From positions 806,001-870,000 of the forward strand of contig NZ_JAFLRG010000002.1 in assembly GCF_017315725.1 (NCBI RefSeq): DNA of 64,000 nucleotides, written 5' to 3'. Shown piece by piece: positions 52,346 to 61,629 of this stretch; within the stretch, counting starts at the first letter, position 1, and every line of letters starts with the position of its first letter. The notes under the pieces are model-generated. The model was not told the origin of the DNA and searched no databases. It was given only the letters and a program-made list of their open reading frames with translations. Position numbers and translations under genes: made by a program. The stretch comes from Trinickia acidisoli. Its GTDB lineage: Bacteria > Pseudomonadota > Gammaproteobacteria > Burkholderiales > Burkholderiaceae.

Positions 52346-53824
52346 ATGCATACCCAATACGCCGTCTCTGCAACGGCTTCGCGCGAGAAAGCGCTTGGCG
52401 TTCGTGAGACTTGGCGTCGCATATGGAATCGCCGTTCGGCGACAGCCGCTGTCGTCACAGCCGTCGCGGCCATCGCGCTCGTTGCCTCGTCTTCCGCCCG
52501 TGCGCAGACGACGATCGGCTCGCGTGATACGGCCGCCTATATCACCGTCGCCGGCGATACGCTCTACGAGGTGGCGCAGCGTTATTTGAGCGACGTTGGA
52601 GATTGGCGAGCATTGGCTCGGCTCAACCATGTCAGTGCGCCGCGACTCTTGCCCGCCGGGATGACGCTGCGGTTGCCGCTTGCCTTGCTGCGGCGCGACT
52701 CGATGCCGGTGAGCGTCGTCGCATTGAGTGGGCTCGTGACCGCGCGATTGCGACACCGCGCGCCGGACGGGCCGGCGGCTCCCGCCGTGCCGTTATTGGC
52801 GGGGCGCACGCTGGGCGAAGACGATATGGTCAGCACCGGAGCCAACGGGTTCGCCACGCTGGAGCTCGAAGATGGGTCGCTCGTCAGCCTCACGCCGAAC
52901 AGCAGCATCGTGCTGTCGATTTTGCGCAAGATGGCGCTCACCGGTATCGAAGATCGCGTCATCGAGCTGGAGCGCGGCGAAGTCACGAACGAGGTGACCC
53001 ATGCCAAACATCCCGACGATCGCTTCGAGGTACGTACGCCGTCGATCGTCGCCGGTGTGAGGGGCACGCACTTTCGAGTCAACGAGACGCCGTCGATGAC
53101 GGCGGTCGAAGTACTCGACGGTACGGTGGCCGTCGGCGCGGATGACGCAAGTCGCGGCAAAGCGGATCGGAAAGCCGACGTGCAGCGCTTCGTCGGCGCG
53201 GGACAAGGCAGTGCGACGCCAAGCGGCGGCGCGGTCGGCGCGCCCGTGGCGCTGTTGCCGGCGCCGCGGCTCGTCGATCCCGCGAAGGTGCAAGCGGGGC
53301 GGGTGGTGACGTTCAACCTCGAGCCTGCATCGGGTGCGAGTGGTTATCGCGTGCAAATCGCGCGCGATGCCGATTTGCTCGATCTGATCCGCGATGCGCG
53401 CGTGCAAGCGCCGACAGCGACGTTCTCCGACGTGCCAGACGGCACGTACTTCGTGTGCATTTCGTCGATCGGCGCCAACGGCCTCGAAGGCTTGACGCGC
53501 GTCTACGCATTCGAGCGGCGGGCGAACGAGCTCAGTGCATCGGCCGCGCCGCGCGCGCTCTCTCACGAGTACCGGTTCGCTTGGCGCACGTCGCGCGCCG
53601 ATGCGACCACGCGCTTTCGCCTGGTGCTGTCGCGGTATCAAGACCTGCGTGATCCGATCGTCGATGCGGTGGATTTGACGAGCGCCTCGCTCGTCGTCTC
53701 CGATCTGCCGGCCGGCGACTACTACTGGCGTGTCGTTTCCGAACAATACGATCACGGTCGTTTCTACGAAACGATGGGTCCCGTGAGCTCGTTCGTGCTG
53801 GCCACGCCAGGGGCACACGAATGA
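52346..53824 (+). CDS. Periplasmic LysM-FecR domain protein
   Basis: 492 residues. Signal peptide or N-terminal membrane helix about 33-54 (AVVTAVAAIALVASSSARAQ). LysM about 65-110 (YITVAGDTLYEVAQRYL). FecR-type domain about 150-260 (LEDGSLVSLTPNSSI, VRTPSIVAGVRGTHFRV). Two fibronectin-like repeats follow. The 4-nt ATGA overlap with the CHASE2 kinase gene suggests that it presents a cell-wall or periplasmic signal to that kinase. Confidence 0.82.
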   Translation: MHTQYAVSATASREKALGVRETWRRIWNRRSATAAVVTAVAAIALVASSSARAQTTIGSRDTAAYITVAGDTLYEVAQRYLSDVGDWRALARLNHVSAPRLLPAGMTLRLPLALLRRDSMPVSVVALSGLVTARLRHRAPDGPAAPAVPLLAGRTLGEDDMVSTGANGFATLELEDGSLVSLTPNSSIVLSILRKMALTGIEDRVIELERGEVTNEVTHAKHPDDRFEVRTPSIVAGVRGTHFRVNETPSMTAVEVLDGTVAVGADDASRGKADRKADVQRFVGAGQGSATPSGGAVGAPVALLPAPRLVDPAKVQAGRVVTFNLEPASGASGYRVQIARDADLLDLIRDARVQAPTATFSDVPDGTYFVCISSIGANGLEGLTRVYAFERRANELSASAAPRALSHEYRFAWRTSRADATTRFRLVLSRYQDLRDPIVDAVDLTSASLVVSDLPAGDYYWRVVSEQYDHGRFYETMGPVSSFVLATPGAHE

Positions 53825-56256
53825 CGGCTGACGAGCCGCTTGCCCTGCCACGCCGAGCGCGCTTGGCGTGGCGCCCCACGCTGAGCGTCTGGCAACGCTT
53901 CATATGGGAGTGGCTGGCCATCGGCTGCTTCGGCATCGTGGTCGTCTTCGTCTGTGTCTTCGGCGGCATCACGACGAATTTCAACCGGCTCGTCTACGAC
54001 CGCATGCTCACGCTGCGGTCGCAACCGCTCGCGCGGGAGATCGCGATCGTCCGCATCGACGACGACAGCGTGTCGGAACTCGGCCGCTGGCCGTGGCCGC
54101 GGGAACTGCAAGCTCGCCTGATCGATGCAGTGGCCGACGCCGGTGCCGCCGCGATCGTCTATGACGTCCTGTTGACGGAGCCGTCGCAAGGAGACGAAGC
54201 GTTGGCGCAAGCGCTGCGCCGCGTGCCGACCTATCTGCCGCTGTTCGTCGATGCGGGTGCCAGCGGACAAGCGGTTCGGCCCGTGCCGGGACTGGCCGCG
54301 GCGGCGGCCGGAATGGGCCATATCGATGTCGAGCCCGATTCGGACGGCATCGTGCGCAGCGTCGCGCTGCGCGAAAGCGTAGCCGGGGCGACTTGGCCTT
54401 ACTTGGTCATGCCGTTGCTCGCCGACATTCGCAGCGGCAAAGTCCCGCTCGCCAACGGGCGCTACCTGGTCGATCCGGAATATCCCCTTGCCGATGCCGC
54501 GGCCACGGACGATTCGATCGAGGACGGCGCGTCCCGCGTGCTCATTCCGTTTTCGGGCCGTGTGCCCGACAACGCCCAGGTTTCGGCGCGAGACTTACTG
54601 GACGGCCACGTGCCGAGCGGCAGGTTGCGCGGGAAGGTCGTGTTCGTCGGCTTGACCGCGTCGGGGTTATTGACGCACTTGGCGACGCCGATTACGGGAC
54701 AGTGGGGGCCGACGGCGGATACGTTGCTGCATGCGAACGCGCTCAGCGCACTGCTGACGGGGCGGGAAATCCGACCGGTGAGCCCGCATTGGCTGTTCGT
54801 GACATCGCTGGCACCGCTCGCGGCGATGCTGGCGGGGTTGCTGTTTCTGTCGCCCTGGCGGACGCTGCTGCTCACGCTCTGTCTCGGTGTCTTTTCCTTG
54901 GTGCTCAGCGCCGTGCTGCTCGAGCGCGCCTGCATTTGGCTCTCGCCCATGCCGGCGCTGATCGCGCTGTCAGTCGTCTATCCGCTATGGAGTTGGCGTC
55001 GGCTCGAGATGACGATGTCGCGCATGCAGCGCGAACTGCGGCGGCTGGCAGACGATACCGACATGTTGCCGAGTATTCCGGCGCGCCCGCGCGACGTGCG
55101 CGGCGATGCGCTGGAACGGCATATCGCCCTCGTCGAACAAGCTGCCGATCGGGTGCAGGACATGAAGCGGTTCGTGTGGGACTGCTTGAACAGCTTGCCC
55201 GAACCGATCTTGGTAGCGGACCGAAACGGCTGCGTTTGCGTTGCGAACAAGGCAGCGCATGCCGTCTTCGGACGGGTAAGCGGCCTGCCTTTGGAAGGGC
55301 GACTGCTGACCGAGATGCTCGGCGAAATGACGTTTATCAAAACGATGGCCCCCGAGGTCGTTTCCGACGCGGAGGTCCAAGCGCGCTGGCCCGAGGTTCT
55401 CGATCCGACCGATCTCGAGCGCGTGAAAATCGTCGATCGCGGGATCGAGGTGCGCGATCGCTCGGAGCGCGACTTCCTGCTGCGCTACGCGCGCTGCCGC
55501 AATGCGCGTGGCGAGGCGTCGGGATATTGGGTCGTGGGCCTGACCGAAGTGACGGCGCTCCATACCGCGGAGCAAGCGCGAGAAGATGCGCTGAGGCTGC
55601 TGTCCCACGACATGCGCTCGCCGCACGCATCGGTGCTTGCGCTCATCGAAGAAGAGATGGCCTCCTCGCGCTCCGAACGCGTGCGCACGTTGCTCGAGCA
55701 TATCGAGCGCTACACGCGACGCGCGCTGACGCTCGCCGACGACTTCGTGCAATTGACGCGCGCGGAGTCGCACGCTTATGTCTTCGAGCCCGTCAATCTC
55801 GCCGACATCGTGCTCGATGCGAGCGACGAGATCTGGCCGCAGGCACGCGCCAAGCGCATTCTCGTCGAGACGCACTTCGAAGGCGAGGGGCATTGGATCC
55901 ATGCCGACAGATCGTTGATGACGCGAGCAGTGACGAATCTGCTCAACAACGCCATCAAGTACAGCCCGAGCGAAACGCTCGTTCATGTGTCGGTGATGCA
56001 CGGCGCAAACCATCGTGTGCATTGCCGAATCGTCGACCAAGGCTACGGCATGACCGAAGATGCGCTCGCCCATTTGTTCGAGCGTTTTCGTCGATTCAGA
56101 TCGCCTGGGCAGCCGCATTCGCAAGGGGCCGGCTTGGGTATGGCGCTCGTGAAGACGGTTGTCACGCGTCACGAAGGCGACGTGACCGTCACGAGCGAAC
56201 CGGGGCGCGGGACCATCGTGACCGTGTCGGTGCCACAGTGGGAGGGCGGTGTTTGA
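53821..56256 (+). CDS. CHASE2-domain sensor histidine kinase
   Basis: 811 residues. N-terminal TM helix about 25-50, large CHASE2 domain about 60-320 (IRIDDDSVSELGRWPWPR, GHIDVEPDSDGIVRSV), three TM helices about 325-405, a PAS-like segment about 455-580, HisKA with LLSHDMRSPHAS and HATPase_c with NAIKYSP, DQGYGM and GAGLGMALV. CHASE2 domains sense unknown extracytoplasmic signals. Co-translated with the LysM-FecR gene; the divergent OmpR-type regulator is its probable partner. Confidence 0.9.
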   Translation: MTADEPLALPRRARLAWRPTLSVWQRFIWEWLAIGCFGIVVVFVCVFGGITTNFNRLVYDRMLTLRSQPLAREIAIVRIDDDSVSELGRWPWPRELQARLIDAVADAGAAAIVYDVLLTEPSQGDEALAQALRRVPTYLPLFVDAGASGQAVRPVPGLAAAAAGMGHIDVEPDSDGIVRSVALRESVAGATWPYLVMPLLADIRSGKVPLANGRYLVDPEYPLADAAATDDSIEDGASRVLIPFSGRVPDNAQVSARDLLDGHVPSGRLRGKVVFVGLTASGLLTHLATPITGQWGPTADTLLHANALSALLTGREIRPVSPHWLFVTSLAPLAAMLAGLLFLSPWRTLLLTLCLGVFSLVLSAVLLERACIWLSPMPALIALSVVYPLWSWRRLEMTMSRMQRELRRLADDTDMLPSIPARPRDVRGDALERHIALVEQAADRVQDMKRFVWDCLNSLPEPILVADRNGCVCVANKAAHAVFGRVSGLPLEGRLLTEMLGEMTFIKTMAPEVVSDAEVQARWPEVLDPTDLERVKIVDRGIEVRDRSERDFLLRYARCRNARGEASGYWVVGLTEVTALHTAEQAREDALRLLSHDMRSPHASVLALIEEEMASSRSERVRTLLEHIERYTRRALTLADDFVQLTRAESHAYVFEPVNLADIVLDASDEIWPQARAKRILVETHFEGEGHWIHADRSLMTRAVTNLLNNAIKYSPSETLVHVSVMHGANHRVHCRIVDQGYGMTEDALAHLFERFRRFRSPGQPHSQGAGLGMALVKTVVTRHEGDVTVTSEPGRGTIVTVSVPQWEGGV

Positions 56257-56332
56257 AGCCAGCCGCTCACACGAGTCGAGGCGTTGCGACGTCGGCTGCC
56301 TCGCAACGACAACACTATGACGACCGCATGAA

Positions 56333-57001
56333 ATGAAAACGATCTTGCTGTTCGCGGCTTGCGCGGCCGCGTTGATGGGGTGCGCACAGACCGAGACGGC
56401 CGTGCGCGTGAATTGCACACGCGCTTTCGGCACTGGTATGCACACCTACGCGTTCGCGGGCGATCCTGCAAGTCCATCCGATGCCGAGGACGAGCGCTAT
56501 GCATCGGCGATCGCGCATCGGCTGGCCGAACTCGGCTATACCGCCGCGCCGGCCAAGGCGGCGCGCTATCGCATTGCGCTGTCGTACGCGACGCGCCCCG
56601 CGTCGGTCGGCGTTGCCTATCCGAGTTGTGCCGGCGGCCCGCCTTGCGGCGAAACCGCGCTGCCCGCCGGCTTCGTCTGGCCCGGCGCGCAAACGTATAT
56701 CCATTCGCTGACGCTGCGGTTCTTCGATCGTGCCGACGGCAGCGAGCCCTATAGCATCAGCGTGACGAAACGCGATCGGGAGCCCGACTCGACACACGAT
56801 ATCGACTATCTCGTCACGGGGGCGCTGGCACGCCTGCCGTTTGCAACGGCGACGCGCAGCGATGACGGCGATAGGGGCAAGTTGGCCACCTCGGCTACCT
56901 CGGCCGACTGCGATGGCCACGCGGATTGGAAGGTGACGTTCCTCAAGGGTGGAACCGATGCCACGCCCCGTGTGGCCCGGATGACCTCGCTACCGCACTG
57001 A
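56333..57001 (+). CDS. Lipoprotein (DUF4136-like)
   Basis: 222 residues. Lipobox LMGC at residue 17 after a short signal. The fold pattern (YAFAGD ... ERYASAIAHRLAELGYTAAP ... RYRIALSYA ... LTLRFFDRADGSEPYSISV in parts) fits DUF4136-type lipoproteins: a strand-helix-strand body with the YxxxLxxxLxxxGF-like helix. Follows the kinase gene by 76 nt. Function unknown. Confidence 0.7.
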   Translation: MKTILLFAACAAALMGCAQTETAVRVNCTRAFGTGMHTYAFAGDPASPSDAEDERYASAIAHRLAELGYTAAPAKAARYRIALSYATRPASVGVAYPSCAGGPPCGETALPAGFVWPGAQTYIHSLTLRFFDRADGSEPYSISVTKRDREPDSTHDIDYLVTGALARLPFATATRSDDGDRGKLATSATSADCDGHADWKVTFLKGGTDATPRVARMTSLPH

Positions 57002-57221
57002 CGGCCCGGCGCCGCCGCCGGCCGCACCGCTGCCGCATGGCTCGTACTCCCCGCCATTCTTCCGTAGAATGCGCGATGCGTACCTCACGCGCTTCACCTT
57101 TTTTCGCTTTAGAGCCGCGTCGCCGAAACAATCGCGACGGATGGGACGGTTTGGAATAGGGCCGGCGTATACGCGCAAGCGAGAACTCCGGCCTACCGCG
57201 AAGCATGGGACCTGGAGACAC

Positions 57222-58631
57222 ATGATGAATACGACAACGATGGCGCCGGTAGGCGATCCCCCTCGCACCGTGCGCCGCATCACGGGCTGGTATGCGGCCT
57301 TTCTCCGCGCGGCGTTCGCGCTGCTGCCGGCCTACCTGATCGCCTACCTTTACTACTTTCAAGACCCGCGTCTGCTGTTCGAAAGCCACATGTTTCACGA
57401 ATTCGCCATCGCAGCCGCCACGCTCGAGGGTTTGTTCGTCAGCTATGTGACGTGGCAATGCTATCGCCTCTCGGGCGAGCCGATTCTGCGCTGGATGACG
57501 CTCGGCTTCACCGGCTTCGTGCTGATCTACGCGCTGCACGGTGCGTTCACGCCGCTCGCCCATCACCACATGTGGCTCTTCTTGCTTTACGGCCCGGCTT
57601 CGCGGCTGGTCATGTCGATCCTGCTTTTCATCGGCCTGCTTTCGTACGAAGCGAAAGCCGATTCCGTCGAGCGACGCACGGACCGTTGGCTATGGGGCAT
57701 GTGGTTCGCCGCATTCGTCGTCGCCGATTTGCTCGTCGCCGTACTCGCGAATTCGTCGATCGCCGGCTCGCTCGGCGTGCGGCTTTCGCTCGAGGGCGGC
57801 GCGATGGTGATTTCGCTGCTCAACGTCGCGTGCCTAGTCGTTCGTCGGATCCGCTCGCCGCTCATGCAGATCTTCGGCATTTCCGTCATGGCGTTCGCGA
57901 TGTCGTCGCTCGCGTTTCTCCTCGGCAAGCCGTGGAATCATATGTGGTGGCTCGCTCACGCGATCTTCGCCGGCGGCTTTTTCCTGCTCAGCTACGGCAT
58001 CGTCCAGGCGTTTCATACGACGCGCTCGTTCTCGACGATCTACAGCCAAGAGGAATTGATGGCACGCCTGCGGGAGCAGATGGCGCGTACCGAAAGCGCG
58101 TTGCAGGAGTTGCAACGCAGCAACCAAAAGCTCGAATCGTTGGCGGCCGTCGATCCGATGACAGGTGCAACGAACCGGCGCACCTTCGTCGAACGCTTGG
58201 AGGCGGAAGTCGGCGCGGCCAAGCGCGGCGGGGCGCCGTTCTCGCTGCTGGCTGTTGATCTGGACAATTTGCAGCGCGTCAACGCACGGTTCGGCGAGCA
58301 GATGGGCGACGCCATCCTCAGAACCGTTGTGACGGCCTGCACCGAGGCAATGCGCCCTTATCACGGCATCGCGCGCGTAGGCGGCGGCGAATTCATGGCC
58401 GTACTGCCTCACGCCGCGCTCGATGCTGCGCTGATGGTCGGCGAGCGTATCCGTACGGCGATTCAATCGCTGCAATTCGATGGCGGGAGCGAACGGTTTT
58501 CTGTTACGGCCAGCATCGGTATCGCTCAGTTCGGGACGGACGGCACGACGTCCGACGCCGTCATGCGCGCGGCCGGCGATCGCTTGAAACGGGCCAAGAC
58601 GCACGGGCGCAATTGCGTCATTGCGGTCTGA
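57222..58631 (+). CDS. Membrane GGDEF-domain protein with altered active-site motif
   Basis: 469 residues. Seven to eight membrane helices (about 20-275), a coiled-coil linker (about 290-325, ELMARLREQMARTESALQEL) and a GGDEF domain (about 330-465). The signature reads GGGEF (RVGGGEFMAVLP), so the third-position Asp/Glu that binds metal is Gly; the upstream DxD-F/K-x-N segment is also changed (DLDNLQRVNARFG). Cyclase activity is therefore doubtful and a receptor or regulatory role possible. ATG 57222 has GGAG upstream. Confidence 0.82.
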   Translation: MMNTTTMAPVGDPPRTVRRITGWYAAFLRAAFALLPAYLIAYLYYFQDPRLLFESHMFHEFAIAAATLEGLFVSYVTWQCYRLSGEPILRWMTLGFTGFVLIYALHGAFTPLAHHHMWLFLLYGPASRLVMSILLFIGLLSYEAKADSVERRTDRWLWGMWFAAFVVADLLVAVLANSSIAGSLGVRLSLEGGAMVISLLNVACLVVRRIRSPLMQIFGISVMAFAMSSLAFLLGKPWNHMWWLAHAIFAGGFFLLSYGIVQAFHTTRSFSTIYSQEELMARLREQMARTESALQELQRSNQKLESLAAVDPMTGATNRRTFVERLEAEVGAAKRGGAPFSLLAVDLDNLQRVNARFGEQMGDAILRTVVTACTEAMRPYHGIARVGGGEFMAVLPHAALDAALMVGERIRTAIQSLQFDGGSERFSVTASIGIAQFGTDGTTSDAVMRAAGDRLKRAKTHGRNCVIAV

Positions 58632-58638
58632 GCGCTTG

Positions 58639-58665
58639 CTTAGCGCGGCTTAAGGCTGCGTTAAG
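58639..58665 (+). promoter_or_regulatory. Tandem response-regulator half-sites
   Basis: Three TTA-type half-sites in phase: CTTAGC (58639), CTTAAG (58649) and GTTAAG (58660), spaced 10 and 11 bp. The last two with the 5-bp spacer fit the PmrA/QseB-type box YTTAAK-N5-YTTAAK with one mismatch. Located 50 bp before the regulator gene, suggesting autoregulation. Confidence 0.5.
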
Positions 58666-58715
58666 CTGCGCTATGCGATGCTCGGTGCGCACCGTTACCT
58701 CGAAACAAACGAAAC

Positions 58716-59378
58716 ATGCGCTTGCTGTTGGTCGAAGACGATCGGATGATCGCGGAGCCCGTGCTCGATACGATGCGCCGGGCCGGCTATGCGGTCGATT
58801 GGGCCCAAGACGGCCGTGCCGCGGAACTTTCGCTCGGCAATGGCGTGTACGACTTGGTGCTGCTCGATCTAGGCTTGCCGAAGAAGGACGGGATTGCCGT
58901 GCTGCAAGCCTACCGCGACGCCGGGGGGGCGGCGCCCGTCATCATCCTGACGGCGCGCGATGCCGTCGACGAGCGTGTGCGCGGCCTCGACACGGGGGCC
59001 GACGATTACCTCGTCAAGCCGTTCGATCTCGATGAGTTGGCCGCTCGCGTACGGGCGTTGCTGCGCCGGCGTACGGGCCAGAAGCATCCGGTCTACACGC
59101 ACGGCGAACTCTCGCTCGATCCCGCCGCGCACGAAGTGACGAAGAACGGCGTACCCGTAGCGCTCGTTCCGCGCGAGTTTGCCTTGCTGCGCGCGTTGAT
59201 CGAATCGCCCACACGCGTGCAAACGAAGGCTCAACTCGAAGAGAAGCTTTACGGCTGGGGCGAAGAGATTGGGAGCAATGCCGTCGAAGTGCACGTCCAT
59301 AGCTTGCGGCGCAAGATCGGCGCCGAGCAGATCGTGACCGTGCGCGGCGTCGGCTATCGCTTGAGGCGCGTCGAATGA
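58716..59378 (+). CDS. OmpR-family response regulator (PmrA/QseB-like)
   Basis: 220 residues. Receiver with LLVEDD, phospho-acceptor Asp in LLDLGLPKKDG, ILTARD and LVKPFDL; winged-helix domain with LVPREFALLRAL, AVEVHVHSLRRKI and VRGVGYRLRRV. Same-operon kinase follows with an ATGA overlap. The half-sites upstream match those of PmrA/QseB regulators. Confidence 0.92.
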   Translation: MRLLLVEDDRMIAEPVLDTMRRAGYAVDWAQDGRAAELSLGNGVYDLVLLDLGLPKKDGIAVLQAYRDAGGAAPVIILTARDAVDERVRGLDTGADDYLVKPFDLDELAARVRALLRRRTGQKHPVYTHGELSLDPAAHEVTKNGVPVALVPREFALLRALIESPTRVQTKAQLEEKLYGWGEEIGSNAVEVHVHSLRRKIGAEQIVTVRGVGYRLRRVE

Positions 59379-60748
59379 CGTCGATTCGCCGCTGGTTGCT
59401 CGGTTGGCTCATTTTCGGTTTTGCTGCGGCCTCGTGCGTCGCGGGCTATGCAATCTTTCGGACCGCGCACGAGGAGGCGAGCGAACTGTTCGATTACGAG
59501 TTGCGTGCCGTGGCGATCTCGCTGCCGCCGAGCCTGGCGGCAACCGGTGCCTTGACGCATGGCTCCGCGATGACCGACATCTCCGACGATCGCATCGCGA
59601 TCGAAGTATGGAATACGCAGGGGGGGCTCGTTTATCGATCCGAAGAAGCGCCGAGCATCGCGCGATTGGCGGAAGGCTTTCGAACGATCGAGCGCAGCGA
59701 AAAGCATTGGCGTGTGTACGGCTTGCGTCAAAGCGAGCGCTTCATTCAAGTTGCCCAGCCTGTTTCCGTACGCGAGGCACTCGCTCTGCGCCTCGCATTG
59801 CGCACGCTGTGGCCGCTCGGATTGTTGCTGCCGTTGATCGTGGCCCTGGTGCTGTTCGTGGTGACGCGCGCGCTTGCGCCGATCGGTGCGCTTTCGCGCG
59901 CGCTATCGACCCGCTCGCTCGACGCCCTCGAGCCCGTTCGCTTGCAGGGTGCCGTGCCGATCGAGATCCTTCCGCTCGTCGAGGCGTTGAACGACTTGCT
60001 CGAGCGGCTCAATGCCGCATCGAGCGCACAGCGGACGTTCGTTGCCGATGCAGCCCATGAATTGCGTTCGCCGCTGACCGCGCTGAAACTGCAATTGCAA
60101 GCCGCGCAGCGCGACGGCACGCTCAGGGGCGAAGGTCAGACGCTCGCACGACTCGAAGAGCGGCTCAACCGCATCATTCGCCTCGTGCAGCAGTTGCTCG
60201 CGCTCGCGCGCGAAGATGCCGAGCCGAACTCCGCCTTGACGAGCGTTGGATTGCGCCGCCTCGCCGAACAGGCCGTGAGCGATTTTTCGTTGCTTGCCGA
60301 GGAAAAATCGATCGACCTCGGATTGGAAATCGCGCCGTCCGCCGATACGAACGATACGAACGACGCATTCGACGTGCTTGGCGAGCCGCATGCTTTGTCA
60401 GTACTCCTGAATAATTTGCTCGACAATGCCATTCGGCACACGCCACATGCGGGACGTGTCGACGTTGTTTTGCATCGCGACGCAGGGCGCGTTTCGTTTG
60501 AGGTGAGAGATACGGGCCCCGGCATTCCCGAGGCGGAGTTGTCGCGCGTTTGCGATCGATTCTATCGAGGCACTGAAACCCAAGGGGCGGGCAGCGGGCT
60601 CGGGTTGGCTATCGCAGCGCGCGTGGCGAAACGTCACCGTGCCGAGCTTTCGTTGCGCAACAATGCCGACGGGCGCGGGCTCACCGTGACGGTGTCGCCG
60701 CTTAGGCCCACACCCGCGGATCTTCGTTTGGGAAACGCATCGGGCTGA
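59375..60748 (+). CDS. Sensor histidine kinase (QseC/PmrB-like)
   Basis: 457 residues. TM helices about 7-28 and 150-170 around a periplasmic sensor domain, HAMP-like linker, HisKA with VADAAHELRSPLTALK, HATPase_c with NLLDNAIRHTP, DTGPGIP and GSGLGLAI. Partner of the preceding regulator; the 2TM-core organisation and gene order agree with the QseBC/PmrAB group. Confidence 0.92.
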   Translation: MTSIRRWLLGWLIFGFAAASCVAGYAIFRTAHEEASELFDYELRAVAISLPPSLAATGALTHGSAMTDISDDRIAIEVWNTQGGLVYRSEEAPSIARLAEGFRTIERSEKHWRVYGLRQSERFIQVAQPVSVREALALRLALRTLWPLGLLLPLIVALVLFVVTRALAPIGALSRALSTRSLDALEPVRLQGAVPIEILPLVEALNDLLERLNAASSAQRTFVADAAHELRSPLTALKLQLQAAQRDGTLRGEGQTLARLEERLNRIIRLVQQLLALAREDAEPNSALTSVGLRRLAEQAVSDFSLLAEEKSIDLGLEIAPSADTNDTNDAFDVLGEPHALSVLLNNLLDNAIRHTPHAGRVDVVLHRDAGRVSFEVRDTGPGIPEAELSRVCDRFYRGTETQGAGSGLGLAIAARVAKRHRAELSLRNNADGRGLTVTVSPLRPTPADLRLGNASG

Positions 60749-60776
60749 TTGCGGTGGCTCATGCGCCGCTCATGCA

Positions 60777-60944
60777 TCAATAACCGCCGTTGCCGCCGCT
60801 ATCGCTGCTGCTGCCGCTACTCGTACCGCCGCTGCCCGACGAATTCATGGAATCGCCGGTCGACGAGCACCCCGATGCCGATAGCGAGGAAAGCGCAAGC
60901 GCGAGCGTGATGAATAGCGCGGAAAGTATCCTGAGCGATCTCAT
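60777..60944 (-). CDS. Small Ser/Gly-rich lipoprotein
   Basis: 55 residues. Signal peptide with lipobox LSASGC (Cys at residue 25) and a Ser/Gly/Asp-rich tail ending GGNGGY. GGAGG precedes ATG 60944. Convergent with the kinase gene. Function unknown. Confidence 0.68.
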   Translation of the reverse strand: MRSLRILSALFITLALALSSLSASGCSSTGDSMNSSGSGGTSSGSSSDSGGNGGY

Positions 60945-61024
60945 CTTCGTTCCTCCAAGTGGGCTCCGGCGCCAAGGCGGCGCCGGTCGTGCCGTTTGAA
61001 GGATAGGACGGCGATGCACAATGC

Positions 61025-61055
61025 GACAGGGCCGGCGCATTCGGCCGGCCCTGTC
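61025..61055. terminator. Perfect 12-bp stem-loop
   Basis: GACAGGGCCGGC and GCCGGCCCTGTC enclose a 7-nt loop, between the small lipoprotein gene and the end of the His-rich protein gene (minus strand). Probably ends transcription of the latter. No T-tract. Confidence 0.55.
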
Positions 61056-61118
61056 GTCGATCAAAGATGTTGCGGCCACTAAACGGGCGTACCGCTGCCC
61101 GGCGCATCGTCGTACGAA

Positions 61119-61418
61119 TCAGTACTGATGCGGCGGGGGCGGACGATGATCGTCGTGATGATCGCCTCGCGGATCGTGCGCATGCGGATGGCGGCGCATC
61201 CAGTCGTCGTGCGCCCAATAGCGGTGGCCGTCCCAATAGCGATCGCCGTGCCAGCCGAGCGAGATCTGCACGTCCACCGGCATCATGTGGGCCTGCCCGT
61301 ACACGGGCGGTGCTTGCTCAGGCGCGTATTGCGCGAACGCGCTGCTCGCTCCAAGCAGCGCGCCGCCGGCGACGAGAGCGATCAAAATCGAACGGGGCTT
61401 CTTGTTTAACGGCTTCAT
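61119..61418 (-). CDS. Periplasmic His-rich small protein
   Basis: 99 residues. Signal peptide (KPRSILIALVAGGALLGAS, cleavage near AFA-Q at about 29). The C-terminal half is very rich in His, Asp, Arg and Trp (HGDRYWDGHRYWAHDDWMRR, then HHDDHRPPPPH), suggesting metal binding. GGAGGG precedes ATG 61418. Function unknown. Confidence 0.68.
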   Translation of the reverse strand: MKPLNKKPRSILIALVAGGALLGASSAFAQYAPEQAPPVYGQAHMMPVDVQISLGWHGDRYWDGHRYWAHDDWMRRHPHAHDPRGDHHDDHRPPPPHQY

Positions 61419-61629
61419 GAGTGCTCCCTCCAGAGTTACGTTGCGAGCGTTGGCTCGAATCGAGCAAGACCAAACCGCGACTCGTGCTGTTTGTTTGCAT
61501 GATGACCACCTTACCAGCACTGTCTTTTAACAAACGTGAGCACTTGTAAGAAAGATTACGCGTATGAAGTTTGGCGAAGCGCGATGAGGGCGATCGAACG
61601 CGAAAGCACTTCACGGATAGGCCGGTCGA

